A stretch of 16,834 nt of DNA from an uncultured Prevotella sp. (GCA_946999025.1 CAMQBP010000021.1:1-16834); one strand, 5' to 3'. Positions 6,586 to 14,862 are shown, numbered from the stretch's first letter. Notes: generated from the sequence alone by a model not told the origin. Numbers and translations: made by a program.

Positions 6586-7096
6586 GGAAGAAGATGTTTA
6601 CCGCATAGGCAAGATTGGCAAACCGCATGGTGTTAAAGGCGAGTTGTCATTCCATTTCACGGATGATGTGTTCGACCGTACGGAGAGTTCCTATCTCATT
6701 TTGAAGATAGATGGCATCTTCGTACCTTTCTTCTTAGAGGAATATCGCTTCAGAAGTGATGAGACGGTCTTGGTGAAGTTTTGTGATGTCGATTCACAAG
6801 ACAAGGCTCGTCAGCTGACAGGCTGCGAGGTTTTCTTCCCAAGGGCGATTGCTGAGTCGGATGATGCCCATCTCTCATGGGCGCAAATCACCGGGTTCGC
6901 CTTGAAAGATGCGCAAACTGGTCAGCTGATTGGCATCATCAGTTCGGTAGATGACAGCACGGAAAACGTCCTGTTTGAACTGGAAGACGGCACATTAATT
7001 CCCGCTAACGAGGATTTGATACGGCAAATAGATGTACAAAACAAAGAAATAACGATACAATTGCCCGACGGCTTGCTCGACTTATCAGACAAGTAA
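6578..7096 (+). CDS. rimM: Ribosome maturation factor RimM
   Basis: RimM binds ribosomal protein uS19 and helps mature the head of the 30S subunit. The 172-residue protein has the N-terminal RimM barrel (YRIGKIGKPHGVKGELSFHF, VFFP) and the C-terminal PRC-like barrel (GFALKDAQTGQLIGIISSV, NVLFELEDGTLIPANEDLI, ITIQLPDGLLDL). The chosen ATG at 6578 overlaps the end of murA (ATGATTAA), which suggests translational coupling; a non-ATG start at 6548 would add 10 residues that do not look like the family. In many bacteria rimM lies with trmD and rpsP; here it sits between murA and dxr. Confidence 0.94.
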   Translation: MIKEEDVYRIGKIGKPHGVKGELSFHFTDDVFDRTESSYLILKIDGIFVPFFLEEYRFRSDETVLVKFCDVDSQDKARQLTGCEVFFPRAIAESDDAHLSWAQITGFALKDAQTGQLIGIISSVDDSTENVLFELEDGTLIPANEDLIRQIDVQNKEITIQLPDGLLDLSDK

Positions 7097-7125
7097 AGCC
7101 GTTTGGCACTTTTTCATAACGATCA

Positions 7126-8280
7126 ATGAAGAAACAAATATGTATATTAGGCTCAACAGGCAGCATCGGTACACAAGCGCTTGATGTCATCGAGCAGCAT
7201 GCCGACTTGTATGAAGTCTATTGCCTCACCGCCAACAACCGGTATGAAGAACTGGCTGTGCAAGCCCGAAAGTTCAAGCCAGCTGCGGTGGTCATCGCCA
7301 ATGAAAGTCTGTACGAACCGCTCTGTCGGTTGTTGGACGACTGTCCTGAGGTGAAGGTTTATGCGGGCAAGGCGGCGCTTGATGAAATCGTACAGGCCGA
7401 ACCGATAGACATGGTGCTTACGGCACTGGTTGGATTCGCTGGTCTTTCGCCTACCATTCAAGCCATCAAGGCGCACAAAAAAGTGTGCTTGGCCAACAAA
7501 GAGACGCTTGTCGTGGCGGGTGAACTGATTTGCAAGTTGGCTCAACAGTATCATGTACCTATTCTACCTGTCGATTCTGAACACAGTGCCATCTTCCAAT
7601 CTCTTGTCGGTGAAGATGACAATGAGATTGAAAAGATATTGCTGACAGCAAGTGGGGGACCTTTCCGAACGTTCACGCTGGAGCAGATGAAGGACGTTAC
7701 CGCTGCTGATGCACTCAAACATCCAACGTGGGAGATGGGTGCGAAGATTACGATTGACTCGGCAACGATGATGAACAAAGGCTTCGAGGTTATCGAAGCC
7801 AAGTGGCTTTTTGGCGTTCCTGCCGAAAAAATACAGGTGCTGATTCACCCACAGAGCATCGTCCACAGCGCCGTTCAGTTCGTAGATGGTGGTGTGAAGG
7901 CCCAACTCGGCGTGCCAGACATGCGTCTACCGATACAATATGCTTTCTCGTTTCCTAAGCGATTGCATTTGGATGGCGCTCGCTTGGACATGTTCAAGCA
8001 GCCTTTGGAGTTCTTTGAGCCCGACTTCAAGAAGTTCAAATGTCTGGCGCTGGCCTATGAATCCATCCGTCAGGGTGGCAACATGCCCTGTGTGGTGAAT
8101 GCTGCTAATGAGGTGGTGAACGAGGCTTTCCGCCAAGGACGGTGTACTTACCTGGGCATGGCTGACGTCATTGAGAAAACAATGGGGCGTGTTGGCTTCG
8201 ATGCCGCACCCACCTTTGAAACCTATGTCGAGACAGATGTGATGGCTCGCCGTATGGCTAACGAATTAATTACAAAATGA
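7126..8280 (+). CDS. dxr: 1-deoxy-D-xylulose-5-phosphate reductoisomerase Dxr (IspC)
   Basis: Dxr converts DXP to MEP with NADPH, the first committed step of the MEP route to isoprenoids, and is the fosmidomycin target. The 384-residue protein is of standard length. Visible motifs: the Rossmann ILGSTGSIGTQALDVI at the N-terminus, CLANKETLV, the metal and substrate site DSEHSA, LLTASGGPF, HPTWEMGAKITIDSATMMNKG with FEVIEA after it, HPQSIVHS, and NAANEVVNEAF. It follows rimM by 29 bp and precedes rseP by 70 bp in the same direction. The dxr-rseP pairing is found in many bacteria, often near isoprenoid or envelope genes. Confidence 0.96.
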   Translation: MKKQICILGSTGSIGTQALDVIEQHADLYEVYCLTANNRYEELAVQARKFKPAAVVIANESLYEPLCRLLDDCPEVKVYAGKAALDEIVQAEPIDMVLTALVGFAGLSPTIQAIKAHKKVCLANKETLVVAGELICKLAQQYHVPILPVDSEHSAIFQSLVGEDDNEIEKILLTASGGPFRTFTLEQMKDVTAADALKHPTWEMGAKITIDSATMMNKGFEVIEAKWLFGVPAEKIQVLIHPQSIVHSAVQFVDGGVKAQLGVPDMRLPIQYAFSFPKRLHLDGARLDMFKQPLEFFEPDFKKFKCLALAYESIRQGGNMPCVVNAANEVVNEAFRQGRCTYLGMADVIEKTMGRVGFDAAPTFETYVETDVMARRMANELITK

Positions 8281-8350
8281 TCATGGAGATACCAGGGTGC
8301 TTGTGCTTACTATCAAGCTCCTTTCAGCTCCGAAAACTCATCAAATAGAA

Positions 8351-9748
8351 ATGGAAATATTCTTAATCAGGTTGCTTCAGTTTGTGCTGGCAATCTCCTT
8401 ATTGGTCCTCTTGCACGAAGGCGGACACATGTTTTTTGCCAAGCTCTTCGGTGTAAGAGTTGAAAAGTTCTTTGTCTTTTTCGATGTCGGCATCGGCAAG
8501 TGGAAGGGCCATTTGTTCAGTTTCAAACCCAAACATAGCGATACCACCTATGGAATGGGATGGCTTCCGTTGGGCGGCTATTGTAAGATAGCGGGAATGA
8601 TAGACGAGAGTTTCGATACCGAACAGATGAAAAAGCCGGCCGAACCATGGGAATTTCGCTCCAAACCAGCATGGCAACGGCTGCTCATCATGATTGGTGG
8701 CGTAACCGTCAACTTTCTTTTGGCTCTTTTTATCTATTCCATGGTGTTGTTTTATTGGGGCGAATCGTACGTTCTGGTCAAGGACATGACCCACGGAATG
8801 CGTTTCAATCAAGAAGCCAAGTCGTATGGATTTCAAGACCATGACATCCTTTTGGGTACCGATCAAGGTGCGTTCAAGGACTTCAACGCCGATGTTTATC
8901 GTGACTTGTCTACCGCCAAACGGGTCGACATCATCCGCAATGGAAAGCACATGAGCATCAACTTGCCTGGCGACCTCAACCTGTTGTCCATGCTGAAGAG
9001 TACCCCTCGCTTCGTCACACCGTTTGTATTGGCCGATGTAGACAGCGTCATGTCCGATGGAGCAGCGGCTAAAGCCGGTGTCAAAAAGGGTGATCGCATC
9101 GTCGCCGTCAACGGTAAGTCAGTTGACTCTTGGAATGCTTTCCAAGACGAGTTGGGCGTGTTGAGTGATCAACTCATGGCGGCTAAGACCACGCAAGACA
9201 GCATGAAGATTCGAACGGCATCCATCGCGTTCATGCATCCGAGCACCTCGAAAGTTGATACGGCGCAGGTTGTGTTGAGTAAAGATTTGCTGTTGGGCGT
9301 GGGTATGACGAGCATTTACTCGTATTATCAACCTACCAAGAAAGAATACGGCTTCTTCGAGAGCTTCCCGGCTGGTGCCAAATACGGTTGGCATGTGCTG
9401 GCAGGATATGTAGGCGACATGAAATATGTGTTTACCGCTGATGGTGCCAAGTCGTTAGGAGGCTTCGGTGCTATCGGAAGTCTGTTCCCACCCGTATGGG
9501 ATTGGCACATGTTCTGGCTCATGACGGCCTTCCTCAGCATCATCTTGGCCTTCATGAACATTCTTCCCATCCCCGCGTTGGATGGTGGACACGTGCTCTT
9601 CCTGTTGTACGAGATGATCACTCGTCGCAAGCCCAGTGAAACTTTCATGGTGCGTGCCGAATATATTGGCATTGGCATTTTACTGCTTTTGATGATCGTA
9701 GCTAACCTCAATGACGTGTTGCGCTGGCTGGGAATCATCACCTACTAA
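8351..9748 (+). CDS. rseP: RseP-type site-2 membrane metalloprotease
   Basis: A 465-residue inner-membrane zinc protease that cuts transmembrane segments, in E. coli releasing sigma-E from RseA. The first membrane helix carries HEGGH (H22, E23, H26), the HExxH zinc site. A second helix follows at about residues 112-132 (LLIMIGGVTVNFLLALFIYS), then a periplasmic region with a PDZ domain (DGAAAKAGVKKGDRIVAVNGKSVDSW). The C-terminal helices hold NILPIPALDGGH, which supplies the third ligand, and a final hydrophobic segment (GIGILLLLMIVANL). The ATG at 8351 places HEGGH in the first helix as usual; an upstream in-frame start at 8297 would add 18 unlike residues. Last gene of the plus-strand run; a strong terminator follows. 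Confidence 0.94.
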   Translation: MEIFLIRLLQFVLAISLLVLLHEGGHMFFAKLFGVRVEKFFVFFDVGIGKWKGHLFSFKPKHSDTTYGMGWLPLGGYCKIAGMIDESFDTEQMKKPAEPWEFRSKPAWQRLLIMIGGVTVNFLLALFIYSMVLFYWGESYVLVKDMTHGMRFNQEAKSYGFQDHDILLGTDQGAFKDFNADVYRDLSTAKRVDIIRNGKHMSINLPGDLNLLSMLKSTPRFVTPFVLADVDSVMSDGAAAKAGVKKGDRIVAVNGKSVDSWNAFQDELGVLSDQLMAAKTTQDSMKIRTASIAFMHPSTSKVDTAQVVLSKDLLLGVGMTSIYSYYQPTKKEYGFFESFPAGAKYGWHVLAGYVGDMKYVFTADGAKSLGGFGAIGSLFPPVWDWHMFWLMTAFLSIILAFMNILPIPALDGGHVLFLLYEMITRRKPSETFMVRAEYIGIGILLLLMIVANLNDVLRWLGIITY

Positions 9749-9769
9749 GGCAATACGGCCTTAATCTAT

Positions 9770-9819
9770 ATGCGAAGAGGCAAGGTGCGCGAGATTGTTC
9801 GCACCTTGCCTCTTCGCAT
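9770..9819. terminator. Two-way terminator between convergent rseP and PAP2 genes
   Basis: A perfect 20-bp inverted repeat, arms 9770-9789 and 9800-9819, contains TGCGAAGAGGCAAGGTGCG and its reverse complement around a 10-nt loop, with TTTTAT on the plus side. It lies 22 bp after the rseP stop and 30 bp beyond the minus-strand PAP2 stop. Stem length and position suit bidirectional termination. Confidence 0.85.
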
Positions 9820-9848
9820 TTTATGCTTCTGTTGTAGGGTCCTATTCG

Positions 9849-10811
9849 TCACTTTACTTTCTTTCCCAAGAACATGAAAAGAAAGTAAAAGGCAACGCCC
9901 GATACGAATCCGGCAATGGCATCTATCACATAGTGGGCTTGGATGTACACCGTGGCGAGACACAGAAACACGTAGAAGGGCACCAACAGCCAGAATAACT
10001 TGCGGTTGCGCGTGTGTCCAATCAACAACATGCATACCGTGGCGATGCCTACATGTGAACTTGGAAAGGCTGCCGTGGGGCGTTCGCCTGCCGCTTTGGC
10101 ATCTTCCACCAGGTGATAGAACAGTCCTTCTTGATAACCCGGACTAACCAAGCATTCTTGATGATAGTTGAAATAGTCGTTCACGCTTGGGAATATTCCT
10201 TTCGCCGCATTCTCCAGTCCGATAGCCTTGAAGTAGAACGTAGGTCCAACGACGGGCAGCAAATCGTAGATGGCATAGTAAGCGAAAAATGATGCGACGA
10301 GGACCCAGGTGCAACGTTGAAATTCTTTCTGGCGGCAAACAAAGTAAAAAAGAGCGGTAAGGGCTATCATCGGATAGAAAGAGGCATAGCCAAGATCAAT
10401 CAGTTCACTGAAAATGGGCGACGAAAACGCCTGGGAAAAGACCAATGCCGGCTGCATGCCAAAGATGGCTTGCTCGCAACTGGCGAAAATATGGTCAAGA
10501 TTGGGCAGCACTCGGTTCAGTTCGTAGGTGTCTGGATACCACCATGCCAGCAGTCCCATCTGTGCGAAGATGCGGGCGGAGAGCGTCAGGCGGCAAGGCA
10601 GCAGTCGGTACACTCCCCACAAAGCCAATGTCATGGCGGCCACTTGTATGCGCCCGATGATCATCGAATGTGGGTTGACCAGCTTGGTGTAGGTGAAGAA
10701 TATCATGAGAAAGGTGAACCCCATGTAGGCGAGCATGGCCCACTCAATGGGTAGGAGCCCGCGCTTGGGTTTCTTCTCGATGGAGAATAGTTCAGAAAAG
10801 AAGTATTTCAT
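9849..10811 (-). CDS. PAP2-superfamily membrane phosphatase/phosphotransferase (Aur1-like type)
   Basis: A 320-residue multi-pass membrane protein with about six hydrophobic segments. The PAP2 active-site pattern is visible: GERPTAAFPSSHVGIATV at about residues 243-258 and AHYVIDAIAGF about 40 residues later, giving the catalytic His pair and Asp. The N-terminal half (DHIFASCEQAIFGMQPALVF, YASFYPMIAL) resembles the Aur1/Ipt1-like PAP2_3 branch, which includes inositol-phosphoceramide synthases; Bacteroidetes make such sphingolipids, so a lipid phosphotransferase or lipid phosphatase are both possible. The substrate cannot be read from the sequence. It starts 13 bp after the epimerase gene and is surely co-transcribed with it. 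Confidence 0.82.
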   Translation of the reverse strand: MKYFFSELFSIEKKPKRGLLPIEWAMLAYMGFTFLMIFFTYTKLVNPHSMIIGRIQVAAMTLALWGVYRLLPCRLTLSARIFAQMGLLAWWYPDTYELNRVLPNLDHIFASCEQAIFGMQPALVFSQAFSSPIFSELIDLGYASFYPMIALTALFYFVCRQKEFQRCTWVLVASFFAYYAIYDLLPVVGPTFYFKAIGLENAAKGIFPSVNDYFNYHQECLVSPGYQEGLFYHLVEDAKAAGERPTAAFPSSHVGIATVCMLLIGHTRNRKLFWLLVPFYVFLCLATVYIQAHYVIDAIAGFVSGVAFYFLFMFLGKKVK

Positions 10812-10824
10812 CAGAATGAGTTCA

Positions 10825-11844
10825 TTAGTTTTTAGGGGCTGCTTTGCTGGAAAGCCAGTGATTCTCGCGATACCATTTAACGGTTTCTTTCACACCTTGT
10901 TCCAAGTTGTAGTGTGGATGATATCCCAGTTCGTCCATGGTTGGCTCGATGTTGCAGCGCCAGTTTCGTTGTCGTAGTATGTTATATTTATCATTGTTCA
11001 GCGCAATGGGCTTTCCCGTCTGTCTGCCTATGAGTTCACCACACGCTGTGATAATGCGCAAAAGCCATAGCGGTGCTTTCAGGCGCACGCACCAAGGATT
11101 GCCCAACTCTTGGCGGATGAGGTCGCTGAAAGTGTCTGATTGGTATACGCCACCATCGGTGAGGAAGTATTTGCGACCGCTCATGCCGCGGTCGATGGCC
11201 AGAAATACGGCCTGAACCACATCGAGGATGTACACGAAGGTGATGTCTTGCCGACTGAAGCCGGCTGCAAAATCCAGGTGGCGCGCAATGCTTTTAACCA
11301 TCAGGAAATAATCTTTTTCGCGTGGACCGTAGATGCCTGTCGGCCGAAGAATGATGTACGGAAAGTCGTTTCCAATGGCATCGAGGTAGCGTTCAGCTTC
11401 CAGTTTGCTTTTACCATACGCCGTATTGGGCAGGGGAGTGTCGTGCTCGTTGATTTCGGTAAACGGTTTCTGTTCCCTGATGGCACCAAACACGCCCAGC
11501 GTACTGATGTAGATGAACCGCTTGATGGGCATCTTCAGCTTTAGAATGGCGTTCACCAGGTGCTGGGTTCCTTCGGTGTTGACACGGTGAAAATCGTCCG
11601 GATGAACACATTTGGTGACACCGGCAGCATGAACGACATAGTCGAACGCGTGCCCCACGAGCTGTTGGACCAATTTCTCTTCCGACGAAAAGTCCAACTC
11701 AATGAAGTGAATGCGCTCATCCTGGAGGTATCGACGTGAACTGGATGGCCTGACAGCCGCCCAAACCTCCATACCCCGTTGTAAGGCTTCGTCTACAAGA
11801 TGACTGCCGACAAAACCCGATGCACCAGTAATCAGAATGCTCAT
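10825..11844 (-). CDS. NAD-dependent epimerase/dehydratase (extended SDR)
   Basis: A 339-residue extended short-chain dehydrogenase. The NAD(P)-binding loop ITGASGFVGSHL starts at residue 5, HAAGVTK lies in the middle, and the catalytic set is visible as S114/T115 in YISTLGVFG and Y143xxxK147 in TAYGKSK, followed by LRPTGIYGPREKD. Members act on nucleotide sugars, sterol-like or other hydroxy compounds; the pairing with a PAP2-type lipid enzyme hints at a membrane-lipid or glycan role but does not settle it. The ATG at 11844 is preferred because it puts the Rossmann strand at residue 2; the upstream in-frame extension to 11991 would run through the promoter box. Confidence 0.88.
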   Translation of the reverse strand: MSILITGASGFVGSHLVDEALQRGMEVWAAVRPSSSRRYLQDERIHFIELDFSSEEKLVQQLVGHAFDYVVHAAGVTKCVHPDDFHRVNTEGTQHLVNAILKLKMPIKRFIYISTLGVFGAIREQKPFTEINEHDTPLPNTAYGKSKLEAERYLDAIGNDFPYIILRPTGIYGPREKDYFLMVKSIARHLDFAAGFSRQDITFVYILDVVQAVFLAIDRGMSGRKYFLTDGGVYQSDTFSDLIRQELGNPWCVRLKAPLWLLRIITACGELIGRQTGKPIALNNDKYNILRQRNWRCNIEPTMDELGYHPHYNLEQGVKETVKWYRENHWLSSKAAPKN

Positions 11845-11865
11845 TGAAAAATTGTAATTACGCTG

Positions 11866-11873
11866 CAAAATTA
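11866..11873 (-). promoter_or_regulatory. -7 box of the epimerase-PAP2 promoter
   Basis: TAATTTTG on the minus strand matches TAnnTTTG exactly, 21 bp before the epimerase ATG, predicting a very short leader. No convincing -33 box is seen. Confidence 0.5.
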
Positions 11874-12117
11874 GACAATTTTTCCGAATAATCGGTTTGT
11901 TCGGATAAAAAACGACTTCTTGTGCCACGGCTCTTTTCTGCAAGAAAGGTTGATGACGGTTAAAAACAAGTATTTGCGCTGGTTTCAACAACTAAAATCA
12001 AGAGTGAAAGGAATCACCTTGTTTGCACTCAATGAACGCAGGCATTTGGACGAAAAAAGTGAATTTACAAACGCATAACTATTCCGCTCAAGAAAACTTG
12101 ATATTCCTCAACATTCT

Positions 12118-12200
12118 AAACCCATTGACTTTGCCGGCCAAACCCATTGACTTTGGAGCCCAAACCCATAGACTTTGGTGGCCAAACACAATGAGATTGG
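12118..12200. repeat. 22-bp tandem repeat, three copies plus a decayed fourth
   Basis: Units start at 12118, 12140, 12162 and 12184, an exact 22-bp period. The core AAACCCATTGACTTTG is identical in the first two copies, has one change in the third and several in the fourth. Each unit contains CCAAA...TTTGG half-sites able to pair. It sits in the gene-free stretch 11874-12333, between the pncB terminator and the epimerase promoter; nothing else was recognised in that stretch. Two helical turns per unit would place all copies on one DNA face, as for protein-binding sites. Confidence 0.7.
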
Positions 12201-12333
12201 ACACTCATGTGTTTTCATGCCTGTGACAAACTTGTTTGCTTATTATAATCTTTTGGTGGTCAATTGTTTACAATCTATTTGCGAGATTTCCTCCCGTGAA
12301 CAAGCATTGATGGCGTCACTTGTCATCTGTCGC

Positions 12334-12370
12334 AAAACAAAAGAGGTGTATCAGCAATTTGACACACCTC
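12334..12370 (-). terminator. Terminator of pncB
   Basis: On the minus strand GAGGTGT (12370-12364) pairs with ACACCTC (12349-12343), followed by TTTTGTTTT. It begins 38 bp after the pncB stop codon. Confidence 0.75.
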
Positions 12371-12408
12371 GTTTTATATCGAGTTCTTTATTTGTTAGGC
12401 CAGAAAAG

Positions 12409-13629
12409 CTATCCTATCTGGCTCAAGAGATACGCACATTTTTCAGCATCCCCCGTGGTTTTGCCCTTGTCGCACGACAGCTTAACACAATCGTGCCATT
12501 CGCGTTTCTCCGTGATTCGGCTGCGCGTGAGTTTCACGACGATGTTCATGGGTTCGGCATTCGCTACGTCACAGGTCAGAAAGGTGCCCACGCCATAGCT
12601 GTCTTGGATGCGTCCATCGACATATTTGTGTATTCGGATGGCCTTCTCAATGTCCAGTCCGTTGCTGTACACCACCTGTTTAGTCGCCGGATTGATGCCC
12701 AAACTCTCGTATTTCTCAATGATTTTGTCAGTCTGTTCATTCTCATCGCCACTGTCTACGCGTAGCCCTGAGAACATCATCGCCATGCGCTTGGACAGGT
12801 TGTTGAAGAACACTTTGTCGCCGAAGCAGTCGTATAGATAGATGCCATTGTCGCCATCATACACGTCACTGAACTTTTTCATTACGTTGAAGTTGCACTC
12901 AAAGACACCACTGACATTCTCCTCGAACTGGATAATCTGGTGACTCATGGTGCCAATGGGCGTGAGATGGTGCTTCATGGCCAGGTAGACATTGCTGGTT
13001 CCCGTGAATCTGCCCGACCAGCGGTGGTGTCCGTCGTCATCATCGTAGCCACCTTGCTCGTACACCTCTTTCATCACGCGCAACACCATGTCGTGATGAT
13101 CGAACGAGAAGCGCCGGCGCGTGCCCATATCGCCCAGCACCAGGCCATTTTTAAGTATGTCAACCGCCTTCTGTCGGGTGCGTTCAGCCTCGCGTTTCGG
13201 GTCGTATGCGTCACGTTCTCCACGCAGATTGTGCATCAACTCGGACACGATGGCGAGGATAGGCATTTCCCACATGATGGCCGAATACCACTTGCCACGC
13301 ACCGTAATGTCCAAATGTCCCTGCTCATCCTGTGACACGGTAACCTCGTGAGGATTGAAGCGATAGCCCCGAAGGAAGGTGAAATACCATTTTGGAAGGT
13401 AATACATCTTTTTCTGCATGAACTCTATCTCCTCCGAGGTAATCATCACCTGTGGCATGTAGCCCAGTTGTTCTTCCACCAAAGCGGTGAACCCCTTTGG
13501 ATAAACGGTGTCGTTGCGGTCAAAGAAGGTGTACTCTACCTCTGCGCGAGGATACTTCTGCAGGACGTAATATTGACAACTGAAGGTATAAGCATCGTTG
13601 TCGGTGAGGTGACTGATAATCTGTTTCAT
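12409..13629 (-). CDS. pncB: Nicotinate phosphoribosyltransferase
   Basis: PncB joins nicotinate to PRPP with ATP hydrolysis to give nicotinate mononucleotide, the entry step of the Preiss-Handler NAD salvage route; NadD, also in this window, does the next step. The 406-residue protein has the family signatures LTDNDAYTFSCQYYVL near the N-terminus, MGTRRRFSFDHHDMV (168-182), FTGTSNVYLAMKHHLTPIGTMSHQ with H230 at the expected phosphohistidine position, LRVDSGDENEQ, and VVYSNGLD. An acidic run YDDDDGHH (195-202) precedes the GTSN motif. The gene stands alone with its own terminator, and lies just downstream of a 66-bp tandem repeat array whose units each carry a -7 promoter box, so its transcription probably starts within the array. 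Confidence 0.94.
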   Translation of the reverse strand: MKQIISHLTDNDAYTFSCQYYVLQKYPRAEVEYTFFDRNDTVYPKGFTALVEEQLGYMPQVMITSEEIEFMQKKMYYLPKWYFTFLRGYRFNPHEVTVSQDEQGHLDITVRGKWYSAIMWEMPILAIVSELMHNLRGERDAYDPKREAERTRQKAVDILKNGLVLGDMGTRRRFSFDHHDMVLRVMKEVYEQGGYDDDDGHHRWSGRFTGTSNVYLAMKHHLTPIGTMSHQIIQFEENVSGVFECNFNVMKKFSDVYDGDNGIYLYDCFGDKVFFNNLSKRMAMMFSGLRVDSGDENEQTDKIIEKYESLGINPATKQVVYSNGLDIEKAIRIHKYVDGRIQDSYGVGTFLTCDVANAEPMNIVVKLTRSRITEKREWHDCVKLSCDKGKTTGDAEKCAYLLSQIG

Positions 13630-13650
13630 CGTTTTTTCTTATGTTGTGTC

Positions 13651-13861
13651 TTTGGCAAAGATAGTGCAAGCCGAAGACAAAGGAAACTTGTTTGCTTTGT
13701 TGAGGTGCAGCCTATCTTTGGCAAATATAGTGCAAGCCGAAGACAAAGAAAACTTGTTTGCTTTGTTGAGGCGCAGCCTATCTTATGCAAAGATAGTGCA
13801 AGCCGAAGACAATGGAAACTTGTTTGCTTTGTTGAGGCGCAGCCTATCTTATGCAAAGATA
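13651..13861 (-). repeat. 66-bp tandem repeat array with a -7 promoter box in every unit
   Basis: Three full units start at 13655, 13721 and 13787 with an exact 66-bp period, and a fourth begins at 13853 and breaks off. Units differ at only a few positions. On the minus strand every unit contains CACTATCTTTGC or a close variant, so TAnnTTTG boxes lie at 13656-13663 (TATCTTTG), 13722-13729 (TATATTTG), 13788-13795 (TATCTTTG) and 13854-13861 (TATCTTTG). Junctions between units form small hairpins (CTATCTT...AAGATAG). The first junction also holds TATCTTTG on the plus strand (13713-13720). Confidence 0.85.
13656..13663 (-). promoter_or_regulatory. Proximal -7 box of pncB, inside the repeat array
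   Basis: TATCTTTG on the minus strand, 26 bp before the pncB ATG, is a perfect TAnnTTTG match and the nearest of four such boxes. It predicts a leader of roughly 20 nt. Confidence 0.55.
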
Positions 13862-13943
13862 CATTTTTCCTTGCAATAATCATGTAAGTTGGTCGATTAT
13901 TGAATGTTAACGAAATATTTTTCGGATAATTTTCGGAAAGCAG

Positions 13944-13951
13944 TACCTTTG
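13944..13951 (+). promoter_or_regulatory. -7 box of the HAD phosphatase promoter
   Basis: TACCTTTG matches TAnnTTTG exactly, 75 bp before the ATG at 14027. A T-rich TTTTTCGG about 20 bp upstream is a weak -33 candidate. The leader would hold a 9-codon ORF (13965-13994, MELQLRYVS) of unknown meaning. Confidence 0.5.
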
Positions 13952-14026
13952 CAGATAGATTGTCATGGAACTACAACTAAGGTATGTGTCGTGATCTATT
14001 TTCCCACTGTTCAATATTGATTTTTA

Positions 14027-14821
14027 ATGAAACAACCCAAAATAAAAGCTTTATTTTTTGACATTGACGGCACGTTGGTGAGTTTTCAGACCCATAAGAT
14101 TCCCGCGTCAACCACCGAAGCGCTGGAAAAAGCAAAGGCAAACGGCGTGGAAATATACATCTCTACGGGTCGTCCAACACCGCTCATCACCGTTTTGGGC
14201 GACATCGAACATTTGATAGACGGCTACATTACGTCCAATGGAGCCTACTGTTTTGCCCACAATGAGGACGTTTGCCTGCACGCCATCCCCGCGAACGATG
14301 TTAAGACGATGGTGGAAGAGGCTACCCGACAACATTTTTCTTGCGTGCTGGTGGGTACTAAGAACCTGTGTATTTACCAGCCGGACGAGAAGTTTCGACG
14401 CATCTTCGTGGACATGCTGCAAGTGAAAGCCTTTGAGCAAGGGGTCACACTCGACGAGATTCTTAAAGAACCCATCCTGCAAATGAGTCCGTTCATCACG
14501 CCGCAGCAAGAAGAAGCACTCATGCAAAAACTTACTGGATGCCTCTCCGGCCGTTGGCATCCGGAGTTTACTGACGTCACGTCACGATGGGCCGACAAGG
14601 GACAGGGACTGCATGCCATGGCCCGCCACCTGGACTTCTCGATGGAAGAGACGATGGCGTTTGGTGATGGTGGCAATGACATTTCCATCATCGAGCAAGC
14701 CGCCGTTGGCGTAGCGATGGGCAATAGTGTGCCTGAATTGAAGAAAGTGGCTGACTACGTCACTACGTCGGTCGACGAAGATGGCGTGAAGAGCGCGCTC
14801 GAACGGTACGGCGTGATTTAA
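14027..14821 (+). CDS. Cof-type HAD-IIB family phosphatase
   Basis: A 264-residue cytoplasmic hydrolase of the haloacid dehalogenase superfamily, with the IIB-type cap between motifs II and III. Motif I is FFDIDGTL with the nucleophile D12 and acid D14; motif II is YISTGRP near residue 47; motif IV is FGDGGNDISII with D214 and D218 binding magnesium. Relatives dephosphorylate sugar phosphates, pyridoxal phosphate or flavin mononucleotide, and specificity cannot be read from these motifs. It forms a single-gene unit with its own promoter box and a terminator 42 bp after the stop. Confidence 0.92.
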   Translation: MKQPKIKALFFDIDGTLVSFQTHKIPASTTEALEKAKANGVEIYISTGRPTPLITVLGDIEHLIDGYITSNGAYCFAHNEDVCLHAIPANDVKTMVEEATRQHFSCVLVGTKNLCIYQPDEKFRRIFVDMLQVKAFEQGVTLDEILKEPILQMSPFITPQQEEALMQKLTGCLSGRWHPEFTDVTSRWADKGQGLHAMARHLDFSMEETMAFGDGGNDISIIEQAAVGVAMGNSVPELKKVADYVTTSVDEDGVKSALERYGVI

Positions 14822-14862
14822 AGACGGTACGCCAAACGACAGCTGCTGGCATGCTGCTGCCT

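Noticed and set aside
8297..8350. 18-residue N-terminal extension of rseP
   Set aside because: Non-ATG start; the ATG at 8351 gives the usual short segment before the HExxH-bearing first helix.
11845..11991. 49-residue N-terminal extension of the epimerase
   Set aside because: It would cover the TAATTTTG promoter box, and the Rossmann fold begins right at the ATG at 11844.
12175..12765. A 196-codon plus-strand open frame
   Set aside because: More than half of it is antisense to the well-supported pncB gene and it runs through the pncB terminator.
13651..13861. CRISPR-like array
   Set aside because: The copies are contiguous with no unique spacers; it is a plain tandem repeat. The same holds for the 22-bp array at 12118-12200.
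13626..13883. Open frames of 77-85 codons on both strands with a repeated KIGCASTKQTSF- or KIVQAEDKGNLF-like peptide
   Set aside because: They arise because the 66-bp DNA repeat period is a multiple of three. The unit behaves as an intergenic promoter repeat and no family resemblance is seen.
13965..13994. 9-codon leader ORF before the HAD phosphatase gene
   Set aside because: Its position after the promoter box is suggestive, but nothing in the peptide (no run of one amino acid, no attenuator hairpin) supports a regulatory leader.
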